This document shows, one piece after another, positions 38,812-50,715 of a stretch of 64,000 nt of DNA. The DNA is from Mimachlamys varia (lineage: Eukaryota > Mollusca > Bivalvia > Pectinida > Pectinidae): positions 27,045,001 through 27,109,000 of the forward strand of contig OX392545.1 of the NCBI GenBank assembly GCA_947623455.1, given 5' to 3'. Both the position numbers and the translations under genes were made by a program. The stretch's first letter is position 1. Every line of letters starts with the position of its first letter. A model generated the notes under the pieces. The model searched no databases, was not told where the DNA came from, and was given only the letters and a program-made list of their open reading frames with translations.

Positions 38812-39095
38812 GTTTTTGAGTTTGCTTGTTAGTGTGTTTACTTGTTGTGATGACAATGATGACTCGGTTCTCATTTTGAGGATTGATGCTTACTTGGATG
38901 TGACCAAGATTTACATGGCGGGTGTCGTCGATGAAGCAGAAGACGCTTACTCTTCTGGAACACCTGGTCTTATTCTCTTGTGCTTTTACGAGAGTATCCA
39001 TGTAAATCATTCCTTTGTTCCAATTTTGCCCCTAATCGATTTTTAGTTCGGATTATGATTTTGTTGACGCTTTGGTAGTCTCTGATTTTTTTTTC
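38812..39095 (-). repeat. R1 dispersed repeat, long copy
   Basis: Reverse copy from TTTTTGAGTTTGCTTGTTAG through GATGACAATGATGACTCGG, GGCGGGTGTCGTCGATGAAGC and TCTGGAACACCTGGTCTTA to TTGTTGACGCTTTGGTAGTC. The 76-codon frame inside it, similar to frames in other R1 copies, reflects the repeat rather than a gene. Confidence 0.8.
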
Positions 39096-41404
39096 GTCAA
39101 TATCGTTTTCGAACTCTTACCTATAATGATGTCCTGACCAACACATATATCAAAAAGGTGCTAGTTGTTATTCTAATTCTTGTTGGTTCTGTCGATTATG
39201 AATATAAGGATACTCGTACTCGTTAACTGATGCAAGATCCTTAACATATTTGTACCATTTTACCAATTATTTCGCACAAAATAGCATGGGTATGTACAGA
39301 GGAAACTGTTGAGAATGAATTACATTAACTGATAAAGGGTTACTGTACGTACGTAAAACAACAGTGGAACTATTTTGTATTTTTTCCTGCAGTGGAACAG
39401 GGATCCTTAAATTGAATAACTAAAATGTGTTCCTGCAATTTTACATCAGGTTCCTGTATTATTTCAGGTTTGGAGACAACGTATTCATTACTATGTGTCG
39501 CTCAGCACACAGAAACGTCTATTGAACAATTATACCGTAAAACACTCCTTATATGGATTTAAGATAATTTTATACTTGGGGGGAAAACTTTCATAACAAT
39601 ATTTTATTTTTTTGATCGAAGTCTACACAAACACATCTTGTTTCGATTGAGAAAAATTAATTGAAATCGGAGAAAAAATTACACAATGACATGTTTGATT
39701 TAATCCACCCCACGTACATTCGATATAATGACGTTATCGCTGTGTGCTATATTAACCCCCGCCGTCACCACAAGCACGTGCTCTGCATGAGTATGTAGAT
39801 ATCTTGTTTTGTGTTAGTGTACCTTGTGACGTCATAAATGTCTGCCGACAAAACCACATTAATACTCCATTATTTATCTAGCCGGCGACAGAAGCAAACA
39901 AAATCATCTAACAAAAACCCGTGCAAGCAGACGACATGCCCCGGGTCTCTTAAGGGAATACTGCGGTTTGTAATAGTTTCTCTCCACAAACAATTTTAAC
40001 ATCATTAACGAAACAGCTCTGTTGGGAAATTATGTCCTTTTAGAAAGCACTCACAGGAAACTAAACAAATGACAAGATAATCGAGGAAATGTAAAATAGT
40101 GACTTAGTTTAAGACACGTAAGAGTTCCATTTTACAAATATCGCGAGAATCGATGCGTTATTAATGCGATTTATTCTTTTGTTGACTAGTCAGGAAGTGA
40201 TATCCGGTTTACGCCACGCTAGAGGGCCCTTAGGTCGGGACCTCGTAGAGTCTCGTCTTTTTACATTTTAAGAGTTTATTCCGCGTGGTTAACTGCGATG
40301 CTAAATTAGACACATTGCTTTACAAATCGTCTAGAAACGACTTTCAGAAGGACTAGGAATGGGATTATAATCGTTGTTCTATTCACAAAATGTATCTTTC
40401 GTCAACTCATCCCGTCTATCTATTTTCGCAAACATTGCATTTAGTAGAATCTGGAACGAGGTGCCTTAGTTTTCATAAAATGCAGTAGTGTATTTTGTAA
40501 ACAAACAGTCTTCGTTAAAATAGGCCAACATGCATATGTATGTTTAATTACTTAGACTTTTCTGTTATTACTATAATACTAATACAATCCTTTCAAATCA
40601 ATTTGCTCACATTCAATTGAGTTTAAACCGAGTTTTCCCCAAAAACCTTACAAGCTCATTAACTTGTCCAAATCTATTTTAGTTTCTTTGCCGTTCTGTA
40701 GTTATATAAATCTTTCACCGTTTCTATGACCTTTGTGTAATAATATCCTATAAATCCAACAACCAAATTAATCTCTCATACAATTAATTAATTTGCTTAT
40801 CCGTTTTCTAATTAGCTTTACCAAACAATTCATACAAGATGTCACAGTAACAGCCACAATAGTTTTTGTAATTTCTTTTTAATTTCCCATTTGAAACATT
40901 TCTGTATCTGTCAATGCCAATCCAGGTCAATGGGATCAGTTTTTCATAATAACGTATTTTTTTTCTGAATGTATAAACATTGTTTTTATGCTTCAAACAT
41001 GTGTTTACCATACATAAATTCATGAAGCGTGTATCAATGCATTCAACCATATACACATGCATTAATAATAATTTTACTTCCATTACATATATCCCTATAA
41101 ACTTTCATCATAAATGTACAAAAGGTAATAAAACAAATCTAAATATATCTTTATATTTGTTTTAATTGCATAGTGTATGCATATTAATGTATATTCAAGA
41201 CTTAAATTTGGTGTACAATGTACGCTTTATTAAATATGTGAAATATTAAGACAACAAAGATCTTACTTATTAATTCGGCGAATAAAGCATAATATATGCA
41301 AATAAAGCCATTCAAAACGTTGACAAACCAATTACCAGGTGATAAAAAGTAACAAGCAGCATAAAAACTGCATTTGTCGGTAAGAATAATATGTCAATTA
41401 GATA
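39096..41404. other. No recognised feature
   Basis: AT-rich. AGAGTTTATTCCGCGTGGTTAA near 40270 recalls the R4 palindrome block but stands alone. Confidence 0.45.
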
Positions 41405-41665
41405 TTTTCAATATGTGAACAAAGGGAAAAATACAGTGCGAATAAGACCAGGTGTTCCGGAAGCGTGAGCGTGGTCTAATTCATCGACGACATCCGCCAT
41501 GTAAATATAGGTCACATACATGAGGTTTCGTATCATCATAGCGAGATAGGAGGCATCATTCTGTATCACAATATATAGACATACTAATAAGAATATTCAA
41601 AAGCATAAACCTTATCAAAATCTTACAAAGATAAAGAATATTTTTCAATGAGACCGAACAAACAA
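41405..41665 (+). repeat. R1 dispersed repeat, diverged
   Basis: AATAAGACCAGGTGTTCCGGA, TCATCGACGACATCCGCCATG, AAATATAGGTCACATACATGA, then AAGATAAAGAATATTTTTCAA in R1 order. Confidence 0.65.
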
Positions 41666-41867
41666 TCTCAGTATCTGTAAAAACATTTGGACATTTAACA
41701 TTACATTAAATCGAGTGCCACAGGACTCCTGGTGAGCCAACTTCCTTAATAAATACAAGGAAATCAGGCCTTAAGAATATCTGCCAGACGAAATGATTTC
41801 ATAGTTCTGGTGTGATCTGATTTTGTTAACTGCAAGGCCCAAGTGATATTCCTGTTTAAATAAAAGA

Positions 41868-41938
41868 TATTTTGCCCCTGGTTTCATCGATTTTGAGTTC
41901 GGATTATTGTTTTGTTGACGCTTCAGTATTCCCTTAAA
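41868..41938 (-). repeat. R1 terminal fragment
   Basis: TTTGCCCCTGGTTTCATCGA, TTTTGAGTTCGGATTATTG, TTTTGTTGACGCTTCAGTATT. It lies about 200 bp from an R1 copy in the opposite orientation. Confidence 0.65.
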
Positions 41939-43254
41939 AAATTATCAACCTAGTCACCACGTTATTCTGCTGTTCGACAGCTTGCCCCAGTGTCTCACTC
42001 CTTAAACCATATACTTTACCCGCCTTTGTCGTCAGAACAAAAGTTGGAATTTCTATGTTTGAATTATCACTCGTCAGTATCTTGGTTTTCAACAGACAGT
42101 CTTCCATTCATAATCTTCCTATTGAAATTAATATGTATTTACCTGTGTTTCTCACATTGTCAATGTCCTGGCCTGCATATTACACAATCCCACTGCGCAA
42201 CTATTACTCATCTTAAACATGATATTTTTATTTTACAATGATACATATACTGATCTATATTTCCAAAAAATAACCGTCATCCTGTAAAAATAAAATGGGA
42301 AAGAAACAATATTTGAGCATAACATATTATAAGTATATATTTAATACAAATGACACCTCCCCCTTTATATAGGTAACTGTGGGAAAGTTAACGTACCTGG
42401 ACATTTCCTATACTATAGTATCACGGCACTACGTGGATTACATAATATCTTTGTAGTAATCTGATAGCATGTAAAACACAAAAGTCTTCCTGCTTTAACA
42501 AATATGTACAGTTTACATTTTTGAAAACTAGTTTTCTAGTGACTGCAATAAGGTCCCTTTAGTTTTCCACCATTAAGGAACACTTTGTGAGTAAGTGTTG
42601 TATGTAATGTACATATATGTTTTACCATATATAAAATAAAGCGTTCAATTTGATCAAATTTTATTTCATATGAAAAAGGATTGAATAACAGACTAGGCCT
42701 AAAGTAGTTATTTCCTATTTGTAGCATTGAGTATATTAATACATAATTATATGTAGTACAATATTTAATGGTACATATTGCGTTTAAGTACATCAGATAT
42801 TAAACACAATAAAATAACTATAAAAAACATCTACATATTTAGCAGTTTTATCAGAAAGGAAAATATTTAAAAGTCACAATATATATGAGTTTATCAATTA
42901 TGTTGCTTTTTTTATTATTTTTTTTCTGTTGTTGTTGTTGTTGCTTTAAACGAATACCTTTGGATAGATTAGAATCCAGTATCCATGATTGGATTCCCTC
43001 CACTCATAGAATACAGACAAAAAAATTGTTTAATGGTTTGCTGAAATGGCCCGCTTATATGTTTTTCGATATTAACAATGTCTACGCTCTTTTCATTATA
43101 TTTACAAATGAAGATAACACTTAAGATATATTCATGTATACTCGTCTGTATAACTAACTATTGACAGCACTACAGATATAATGTAGTAGAACGTAAAGCC
43201 AACAGTTGTCCTATAATGTAGAGTCTGGTTTCAAGTTCCTATTGTATTCTACAT
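41939..43254. other. No recognised gene; short (GTT)n
   Basis: AT-rich. A five-fold GTT run lies near 42927-42942. Confidence 0.45.
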
Positions 43255-43415
43255 CTCTGTGTGATATGAAGATGGGCGTTTGTGAACATGCTTATTAGAG
43301 TGCTTACTTGTTGTGATTGACAATGATGACTCGGTTCTCATTTTGAGGACTTGATGTTTACGTTGATGTGACCAAGACCAGGAAGACGCTTACTCTTCCG
43401 GAACACCTCGTAGAA
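43255..43415 (-). repeat. R1 dispersed repeat, internal deletion
   Basis: TGTGTGATATGAAGATGGGCG, CAATGATGACTCGGTTCTCAT, then GTGACCAAGACC joined directly to AGGAAGACGCTTACTCTTCC, skipping the GGCGGGTGTCGTCG module. Confidence 0.75.
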
Positions 43416-43647
43416 CATGGGGAAGAAAATTGATGATTACATTCCGAAGAAAAAGTGGAAAGAAAGATTTTATTGGGAAAATGTGACTTTGACGTTTATT
43501 TGTATACAAGGGAGAGCGCAACGCATATTAGGAAGAATTTAATGTTTTCGTTTCTCGATTTTGTACTTATGAAGGAGAGAGTTTTTGCGGGGAAATAATT
43601 TAATTTTGAGGTTGTTATTTTTAAGGATGTCAGATATTTATGAAATA

Positions 43648-43832
43648 ATGTAACACATACATGCTGCACCTTTCAATAGTAATATATACAGTATGTAGGG
43701 GAAAAAACTAAACTGCATCATACAGCTGTTTCGTTCTTCTGGAACTCGTCATTGATGCTAGGGGTCAAAAGATGGGAATCCAAAATGTCTAAACTAATGT
43801 AGACGCAAAGGATCAGGTGCGTAAAACCACTT
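43648..43832 (+). repeat. R2 dispersed repeat
   Basis: AACACATACATGCTGCACC, ACAGCTGTTTCGTTCTTCTGG, GATGCTAGGGGTCAAAAGATG, GGATCAGGTGCGTAAAACCAC. Confidence 0.8.
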
Positions 43833-44967
43833 TGATTTATGAATTTATAAGTAAAATTAAACTAGTTTTGTATGATTTGAACATCCTGATCACCAGGATG
43901 AAGCTGACATGTAAGTTAGACTGTATTGATCGTATCTCTATATTCAAGGGAACTGCGGCTTAACTATCTCTGTATGTAAGGGAATAGCAGATGTGTTACA
44001 AGGTTGAATATAATTTTGTCGTCTCTTTAAAGGTGCAGCAGACTAACAAATAGTGACAGATCTGTTTGTGATGACCGTGTGTGTTTGAGAGTAAAGTCTT
44101 TGTAGTGATATATTAGCAAGTCTTGGCCAGACTTGTCGGAGAATTTATTTATATTTATGAATGTACAACTGCACCTAGGATTACTTACACTCGTTCAAAC
44201 ACTAGTAAGAGGCTACCTCTATATAAATTAGTCAGCTTAATTAAAAATATTTCATAATATTTCTTCTTCATTTAATGCTTGAAAATTACAAATAGTTTTG
44301 TTATTTTATGATATGAATGTAAACCCTTACCTAAACTATTTGCTGCATTGATATATATTTGATTCTTCAGCATATGGAAAGACGATTTTGTATTTGAAAA
44401 TGTTATTAAGCTAATGTTAAACTGATAATACCAGTATCCCTCCAAGAAAGTGAACAGCGCGCATTGTATAAGCACGGTAGAAGATTTGTCAATTTAAATC
44501 CATATGAAAAGTAAGGCGATGCCGTGTGTATTGATAATTTATCGAGTCATGTCACATGGGTTGTCTGGGCAGAGGTTGCTTTGTTGTTCAATAACCAGTT
44601 AAAATAACATACAGATAGGATTTTTTACAATTTTAGAATAAGATGAATGGATACAAACGTTCCTTGAATTTTGTATGAAAACGTGAGTAGAAAGTGTGAA
44701 AATGTCGACTTCTTCCTTCGTCATTTATTGTATAGAATGTATTCTAAATCTTCTTTTTTATTGCTATCATGTCTGAAAATCATTCTATCGATAGGAGGTT
44801 GTCAACTATTCAAATAATAAAAAGTGCCTTTTTATTTTTAAAAACTTATATAGATTTCATACGGAATATACAAGTTAAAGCCAGTATCAAAATGCCATGC
44901 AAAATACACCAAAGAATCTCTACAAATTAAAAATAAAACCGTGTCAACACATGAGGTTATAGTTTTG
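43833..44967. other. No recognised feature
   Basis: AT-rich. A lone TTTAAAGGTGCAGCAGACTAAC at 44028 matches the R2 end motif. Confidence 0.45.
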
Positions 44968-45225
44968 TTTTGTATGGTTGTTTAACGTCCTAATAACAGT
45001 CAGTGTAATTTAAGGAAGACTGTTGAATGTGTGCATTTAAGAGGGTGCGGTATGTTCGTGTAAGTCTCCTTGCGATAGTCCGGATCTTTTCATTTCATTT
45101 CGACAGATTTAATTGACATATAGATGTTTAATTGTTAAAGGGATTGGGCAACAGGCACAGCCTATGTCTGGATCTTTTGCCGATTTAAAGTGCTACCACA
45201 CTGAAGTACTTCTGACGGTCCCTAA
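44968..45225 (-). mobile_element. SINE-B, 5'-truncated and interrupted
   Basis: On the minus strand it has CTTCAGTGTGGTAGCACTT, GCGGCAAAAG-like sequence, GGACTATCGCAAGGAG, and the tail TCCTTAAATTACACTGACTG...GGACGTTAAAC shared with SINE-A. The central domain is split by a 79-bp insertion at 45091-45169. Confidence 0.75.
45091..45169. mobile_element. 79-bp insertion nested in SINE-B with 9-bp target duplication
   Basis: GGATCTTTT lies on both sides (45082-45090 and 45170-45178), extending to GTCNGGATCTTTT with one mismatch. The flanks rejoin to the uninterrupted SINE-B sequence at 8302-8700. The insert carries GGGATTGGGCAACAGGCACAG and is probably a fragment of another retroelement, family unknown. 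Confidence 0.8.
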
Positions 45226-45299
45226 CATATTACACATCTCTTTGATATAGAGAGAGGGTAGCTTTTGGCCAAATCATGTGATAGATGACAACTGCTGAC

Positions 45300-45705
45300 G
45301 AACAAACTTACAGCACAAGGATTCGAGAGATGCAGGTTAATGAAGACTATGGTCAAGTTTTATGGTCGCCGTCTTGATCTCATTGAAAAATATTTTGTAT
45401 CTTTGTGTGATATGAAGATGGACGTTATTGAGTTTGCTTAATGGTGTGCTTACTTGTTGTGATGACAATGATGATTCGGTTCCCCTTTTAAGGATGGATG
45501 CTTTCTTGGATGTGACCAAGATTTTCATGGCGGGTGTCGTCGATGAAGCATAAGACGCTTACTCTTCCGGAACACCCGGTCTTGTTTTCTTGTATTTTTA
45601 CGAGGGTCTCCATGTAAATCTTTGTTCCTATTTTGCCTCTAGTTTAATCGATTTTGAGTTCAGATTATAGTTTTGTTGATACTTTGGTATTCTCTGATTT
45701 CTTTA
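45300..45705 (-). repeat. R1 dispersed repeat, longest reverse copy (about 405 bp)
   Basis: It includes the outer segment seen otherwise only at 50293-50715 (GACGAACAAACTTACAGC, AAGGATTCGAGAGATGCAGG, AAGTTTTATGGTCGCCGTC) and then all core modules to TTTGGTATTCTCTGATT. Together the two copies define an R1 length of about 405-425 bp. Confidence 0.8.
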
Positions 45706-45710
45706 ATTAC

Positions 45711-46325
45711 TATTAAGTCATCAAAGAGATCGTCCAAAAACGAAACCTAGCGTTTCGACTGAAGTGTCTGGGTTGTAACCCTACATGACCCGACTCCGCC
45801 CTCTATCAATAATGGACGTGTTTGTACCAACAGAGTGTTTATCTGTCTAAATAGCCGTATCCGTGTCTGTCACTGGTCTACACACGTACACAGTCTTATG
45901 TCGTTACACTGGTAGCAGAAAAGTCAACAAACCTTCTGTTCGGATAACTCCGGAGTTTAGACACGACTTGGTTGTAAATTCTAATATCGAGACCGAAGGA
46001 CGGCATATGAATCTCCGGAGTTGTCATTACGTGGTAGGAAAGTATTATACAGACATAAAATGTAAACAAATTAAACCTCGTGTGTCGTATATATGTCTAG
46101 GGCTGTACTAGTCTGAATTTGATTTGACAGAATTGCTTACAGTAGCGAATATAGGAGCATATCGAATACCTCTAAAGGGCTTTAAACTACTATTCCAAGT
46201 TACAAGTCACTATAGGCGAAATATTAGGGATTTCAATTTTAAATTTCGACAGGAATATACATGTAGAAAACATCAGTTAAATTTTGTTTTCGAAATATCT
46301 GTTTTCGGAATTGCCATCAAAGTTC
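45711..46325. other. No recognised feature
   Basis: Plus-strand open frames of 82 and 71 codons (45863-46111, 46124-46339) show no family resemblance and are not called. Confidence 0.4.
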
Positions 46326-46626
46326 CACGGCCCGTATGACTGCTAGAGATTGACAGAGCTCGCTTATTCTGATCACGGTCCGTATGACTGCTAGAGAATG
46401 GCAGGGCTCTGGTGTTCTGATCACGGCCCGTATGACTGCTAGATATTTTTGGCAGGGCTCTGGTATACTGATCATGGCCCGTATGGCTGCTAGAGATTGA
46501 CAGAGCTCTGGTGTTCCGATCACGGCCCGTATGGCTGCTAGAGATTGACAGAGCTCTGGTGTTCCGATCACGGCCCGTATGGCTGCTAAAGATTGACAGA
46601 GCTCTGGTGTTCCGATCACGGCCAGT
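46326..46626 (+). repeat. 48-bp minisatellite, six units plus a part
   Basis: Units start at 46326, 46374, 46422, 46473, 46521, 46569 and 46617, one being 51 bp. The motif is CACGGCCCGTATGGCTGCTAG then AGATTGACAGAGCTCTGGTGT. The open frames of 106-150 codons across it on both strands are repeat by-products. Confidence 0.95.
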
Positions 46627-46689
46627 AACACTAATAAAGCAGCTGTATATCTGTATTTCTTCAGAAAGCATCCGTCTACCAGCATCAGC

Positions 46690-46860
46690 CATGCACCACT
46701 TTGACATGGGTTCGAGACCAACCTTTGGCAGTCGCTATGTACTAGAGGTAGGTCTGCCTGTGTTATCACCGGTTTTTTTACACATGTCGATGTTTTACTT
46801 CAGGTACTCTGGCTTTCCTCCAACAACATGACCCGGAAAGTCCTTAATTGACTTTAACAA
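46690..46860 (+). mobile_element. Diverged SINE fragment, B box to tail
   Basis: A B-box-like GGGTTCGAGACC lies at about 46710. It is followed by TTCAGGTACTCTGGCTTTCC, then CGGAAAGTCCTTAATTGAC, the order seen in SINE-A. It lies directly after the 48-bp minisatellite. Confidence 0.55.
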
Positions 46861-47529
46861 TAATTTTATTGTTTACTGAAATCAAACTACAAAAAACCAA
46901 ACCTAAAAAGGTCTGCTACAAATCGATTTAAGTTAGGAAATGATTTAGTGTAGCTATTGTTATACTAGTAATAAAAACAAACAAATATTCTACATGGTTT
47001 TTCAGTGGTAAATATGAACTTTATCTAATTTACAACAATCGCGAAATAATTTATATTTTAGCTTACACGAATTACTCTTGATGGCCAGAATGTTAGCGGG
47101 GGGGGGGCATATTGATGAAGGAACCCGGAGTGCCAGGAGAAACCCAAGTGGTCGGGCAGGTGCCCCTTTTCGCGTCCGATCTGGTTGTTCGTACGGGGAC
47201 CCTTAAAGTACATAGATATTGAGGATATATTTACGTATGTAAGATACATTTATAGTGTGTTATCTACCTACCTGAAAATCACCTGGCTTGTGTACAGGTA
47301 GCGTTTTATCACACCTACGTAAATTACCTAGGTCTAGTAGCATACAATAAATCTAGTCCCGATGTAAGAAAGCTGTCTTTCCGTCCCTTAGTTATACATG
47401 TAAGTCACCACTTCTAAACACGAACACACCTGCTGCTTCCAACTGTATTATATCGCTAGAGGCGACTAACATGTTACAGAAATTATGCCCGGTATTTGTG
47501 GACATCCAAGCGGTCAAAATACATCTGCA
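46861..47529. other. Possible SINE-like fragment and poly-G tract
   Basis: A G10 run lies at 47098-47107. CCCGGAGTGCCAGGAGAAACCC next to it resembles the reverse of the SINE CTCCGG module but diverges quickly; family uncertain. Confidence 0.4.
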
Positions 47530-47695
47530 GCAACCGTGTGGAAATTTTCGCTTAATCAACCTCTAATTAGTTCGCGATGTGTAAAATTTCGAGCTGTCAA
47601 TAGAGCTGTTTTGTACTGTGTGTCTATAATTCTATTTGACAATGTAGATTCTGAGTAGCCTTAATATGTTCGCGTGTATATATATTCGCGGATAT
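47530..47695 (-). repeat. R3 dispersed repeat, copy 2
   Basis: Reverse complement shares CCGCGAATATAT, CACGCGAACATATT, CACACAGTACA and CACATCGCGAAC with 1063-1190. Confidence 0.6.
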
Positions 47696-47750
47696 TCCAT
47701 GCAAGCGAAATGAGTGACAATTTCAACAACGCGAATAAATCCACTTTAAC

Positions 47751-47900
47751 AGTATTTGTTGTTGTTCCTGCTAAATGTTCAGTATTCATTGTTGTTCCTG
47801 CTAAATGTTCAGTATTTGTTTTTGTTCCTGCTAAATGTTCAGTATTTGTTGTTGTTCCTGCTTAATGTTCAGTATTTATTGCTGTTCCTGCTCAATGTTC
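47751..47900 (+). repeat. 30-bp minisatellite, five units
   Basis: Unit AGTATTTGTTGTTGTTCCTG followed by CTAAATGTTC, with few substitutions. Confidence 0.95.
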
Positions 47901-47980
47901 AATACACCAACATACCCTGTCTCCAGCACAAGTACGCCAACATACCCTGCCTCCAGCACAAATACACCAACATACCCTGT
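47901..47980 (+). repeat. Second 30-bp minisatellite, about 2.7 units
   Basis: Unit AATACACCAACATACCCTGT followed by CTCCAGCACA. It abuts the preceding 30-bp array with no spacer but has an unrelated sequence. Confidence 0.95.
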
Positions 47981-47990
47981 ATTTTATAGA

Positions 47991-48050
47991 GGCACGTCCT
48001 TATATGATCTTAGCTATTGATAGGGCGTTATACCGAGCGAAACCAACAAC
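47991..48050 (+). mobile_element. SINE tail fragment
   Basis: GGCACGTCCTTATATGATC, TAGCTATTGATAGGGCGTTAT and GCGAAACC match the SINE-A 3' tail in order with substitutions. It begins 11 bp after the twin 30-bp arrays. Confidence 0.65.
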
Positions 48051-48059
48051 CACTGCCAG

Positions 48060-48967
48060 AAAGTCTAACAAAGTGTTTGACGCATTGTTTTTTTATGAAA
48101 ACTTCATTGTACTTAGCTTTGACCATTGCTGAAAAGAACCTCATACTAAAGGCCTACTGATGTTGCATTAAACAAGAACATTAAATATCCTGTGTCAGCC
48201 AAATATTTAGATACATACCGAAGACGGCAAAACTGGAAAATATGCAAAGGTCATATGTCCATGAAAATGCATTAATCAAAGTCACGTGACCATTATCTCG
48301 TGAGTTTGTCTTTCCAGACGTAGTCCGCAGTAAGACAAATTGCTCTTCAGAAGGAAATGTGTTTTTGAGGGATGGTGGTCGTCAGTCACACTCGGGAGGT
48401 GAGGGGAACATACGTTACTGGTAACATCACATTCCTAGATATTTGTGGTAAAAGTTACGGTGACTGGTTGAAAGGTCGAGTATTTCTTAATACTTTATAC
48501 AAAACGTCATCACTCTAACTGTAATCGAAAGCATAATTCAATTCAATTTTCTTTTATTTTGGTTTTAAATGTAATCAAGAAATCGAAGTGGAGTGGGGGT
48601 GACCTTTTGACTTATGTACAATGTAGTCAGGGTTTTCAACTTAAAAAACCTGAAACTACACTTTGGGACTCTTTCTGTCGTCTCAAAGACCGGATTCTGT
48701 ACTCTTAAATGGGGAGCCTCGCAGCGAATGTGTCGATAAACTATTTCAGCAGAAGTATAAATAAAGACGACTAAGCGGTTATTCCATGGATGACAAAGTC
48801 GCTGTGTTTTAAATTTGTTTATATTTCTTTAGAGTTGACGGGAGATATTATGACTAGTGTTAAACGTGATATAAAACGATTATCATTCCGGAATCGTATG
48901 TTTCCCATTTCCTTTTGGTTACTGCTGTTGTTGTCCTTTTTTGTGTGTTACGGGAGAGTAAACGTTT
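48060..48967. other. No recognised feature
   Basis: Unremarkable sequence; the open frame at 48790-49083 overlaps an R1 fragment and is not called. Confidence 0.45.
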
Positions 48968-49060
48968 TCTTGCTTCATCGACGGCATCAGCCACAAAAAC
49001 TTAGGTCACATCCAAGTAGATGTCACGTCCCCAAAGTGAGAATTGAGGCATCATTTACGA
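48968..49060 (+). repeat. R1 core fragment
   Basis: CTTGCTTCATCGACGGCATC, then TTAGGTCACATCCAAGTAGA, and AAAGTGAGAATTGAGGCATCA match the right part of R1. Confidence 0.65.
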
Positions 49061-49212
49061 GGCGTCAGATATTTTGTCACTGACTTAGGTCTGTATTCAT
49101 TCAACAAAAGACGAGGGGGTACATGGCCTTTCTTCTTCCTCTTGAAGATTCTAAAGTTTCGGTACAGCCAGTAAGTCCCAAGGCCGGACTGCTCCTTGGT
49201 ATATTAGAGGAA

Positions 49213-49515
49213 AAAATAGAGAATACCGGAGCGTCAACAAAACATTAAGCCGAACTCCAAATCAATTAAGGTGCAAGATATGAACAAGGGAAATTTCTAG
49301 ATGGAAACCCTTGTAAAAAGACAAGAGAATTAGACCAGGTGTTCCGGTATAGTAAGTACCAGAGAATAAAGACAAGGTGTTCCGGAAGAGTAAGTACAAG
49401 AGAATAAGACAAGGTGTTCCGGAGGAGTAAGTACAAGAGAATAAGACAAGGTGTTCCGGAAGAGTTAGTACAAGAGAATAAGCCCAGGTGTTCCGGAAGA
49501 GAAAGGGAGACTTAG
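49213..49515 (+). repeat. R1 dispersed repeat with internal tandem expansion
   Basis: AGAGAATACCGGAGCGTCAAC, AAGCCGAACTCCAAATCAAT and ATGAACAAGGGAAATTTCTAG lead into the GTGTTCCGG module, which is repeated five times. The right part of R1 is missing. Confidence 0.8.
49321..49502 (+). repeat. 37-bp tandem array inside R1, five units
   Basis: Units start at about 49322, 49360, 49397, 49434 and 49471: CAAGAGAATAAGACAAGGTG, TTCCGGAAGAGTAAGTA. In other R1 copies this segment is single. Confidence 0.95.
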
Positions 49516-50292
49516 TCCTCTGCCGTTGTCTACATTTCCGACGTTTACATGTACGAGTTGTCCCGTGGTACTCTAATGGTAGTCGATATATTTTTTCTTA
49601 AATTCTAACAGAAGGTTCTCGATGCGCAACTTTGACTTCCGCGACTTAACTTTCCGTAAACTGTGCCCTTAGACGTCATATATACATCGACCTTGGTATA
49701 ACTCGTAAATTCTCACATTAGCATGACCATTATTTTTAATGGTTGCCTATAAAATGCAATATGTTACAACGCTTATCATGTGTTAGCCTAGATAGAAGAA
49801 ATACATTTGACGAGAAAGCTGAAATATCACGTCTCAAGGTTAATTATGTAAATGAGGTGAAAATGGCATTAATTACACTTAGTTAGATTTACATAATTTG
49901 TCATTGGCCGTTCATTTTAAAACACGAACCCTATAAACAATATAGTAATTTAATTAACATATATGCTAACAAGCTATTTGGCAGTTTTAATGCATATTTG
50001 TTACAATTTTACACGTTCATGCTTTCAAAGATGATGTATTTATTTGTTTTCCTGACTTCAGTTTGATTCTTTATTTACATTGACATTCAATATCAGTCAA
50101 TACAGAGAGGCAATGCATAATTCACATATAATTATTAGAATCATGAATATAAATGGATTGCAAAATATGAGTGCTATACATATTTACTCACACTTATATA
50201 GAGTGATTGCTTCCAAGCAAAGGGGATTATATCATGAAGAGAACAGCATTGTATCAGTTCTTATAATTAGAATATCGCCAGTCTAAGGAAAA
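49516..50292. other. No recognised feature
   Basis: AT-rich DNA. Confidence 0.45.
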
Positions 50293-50715
50293 AAATAGAG
50301 AATACCGAAGCGTAAACAAAATCATAATTCGAACTCAAAATCGATCAAACTAGGGGCAAAATATGAACAAAGGAGAGATTTACATGGAGTCCTTGTAAAA
50401 GAAGAAGAGAATAAGACCAGGTGTCCCGGAAGAGTAAGTGTCTTCTGCTTCATCGACGACACCCGCCATGTATATCTTGGTAACATCAAAGTAAATATCA
50501 AGTGCTCAAAATCAGAACCGAGTCATCTTTGTCAATCACAACAAGTAAACACACTAATGAGCATACTCAAAAACGTCCATTTTCATATCACTTAAAGATA
50601 CAGAATATTTCTCAATGAGACAAAGATGACGACCATAAAACTTGCCCATAGTTCTGATCAACCTGCATCTCTCGAATCCTTGTGTTGTTAGTTTGTTCAA
50701 CTGCAACATGTAAAC
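50293..50715 (+). repeat. R1 dispersed repeat, longest forward copy (about 423 bp)
   Basis: Complete series from AGAGAATACCGAAGCGTAAAC to CTCGAATCCTTGTGTTGTTAG and TTTGTTCAAC. With 45300-45705 it defines the full element. Confidence 0.8.

Noticed and set aside
46273..46831. Open frames of 106-150 codons on both strands
   Set aside because: By-products of the 48-bp array and adjoining SINE fragment.
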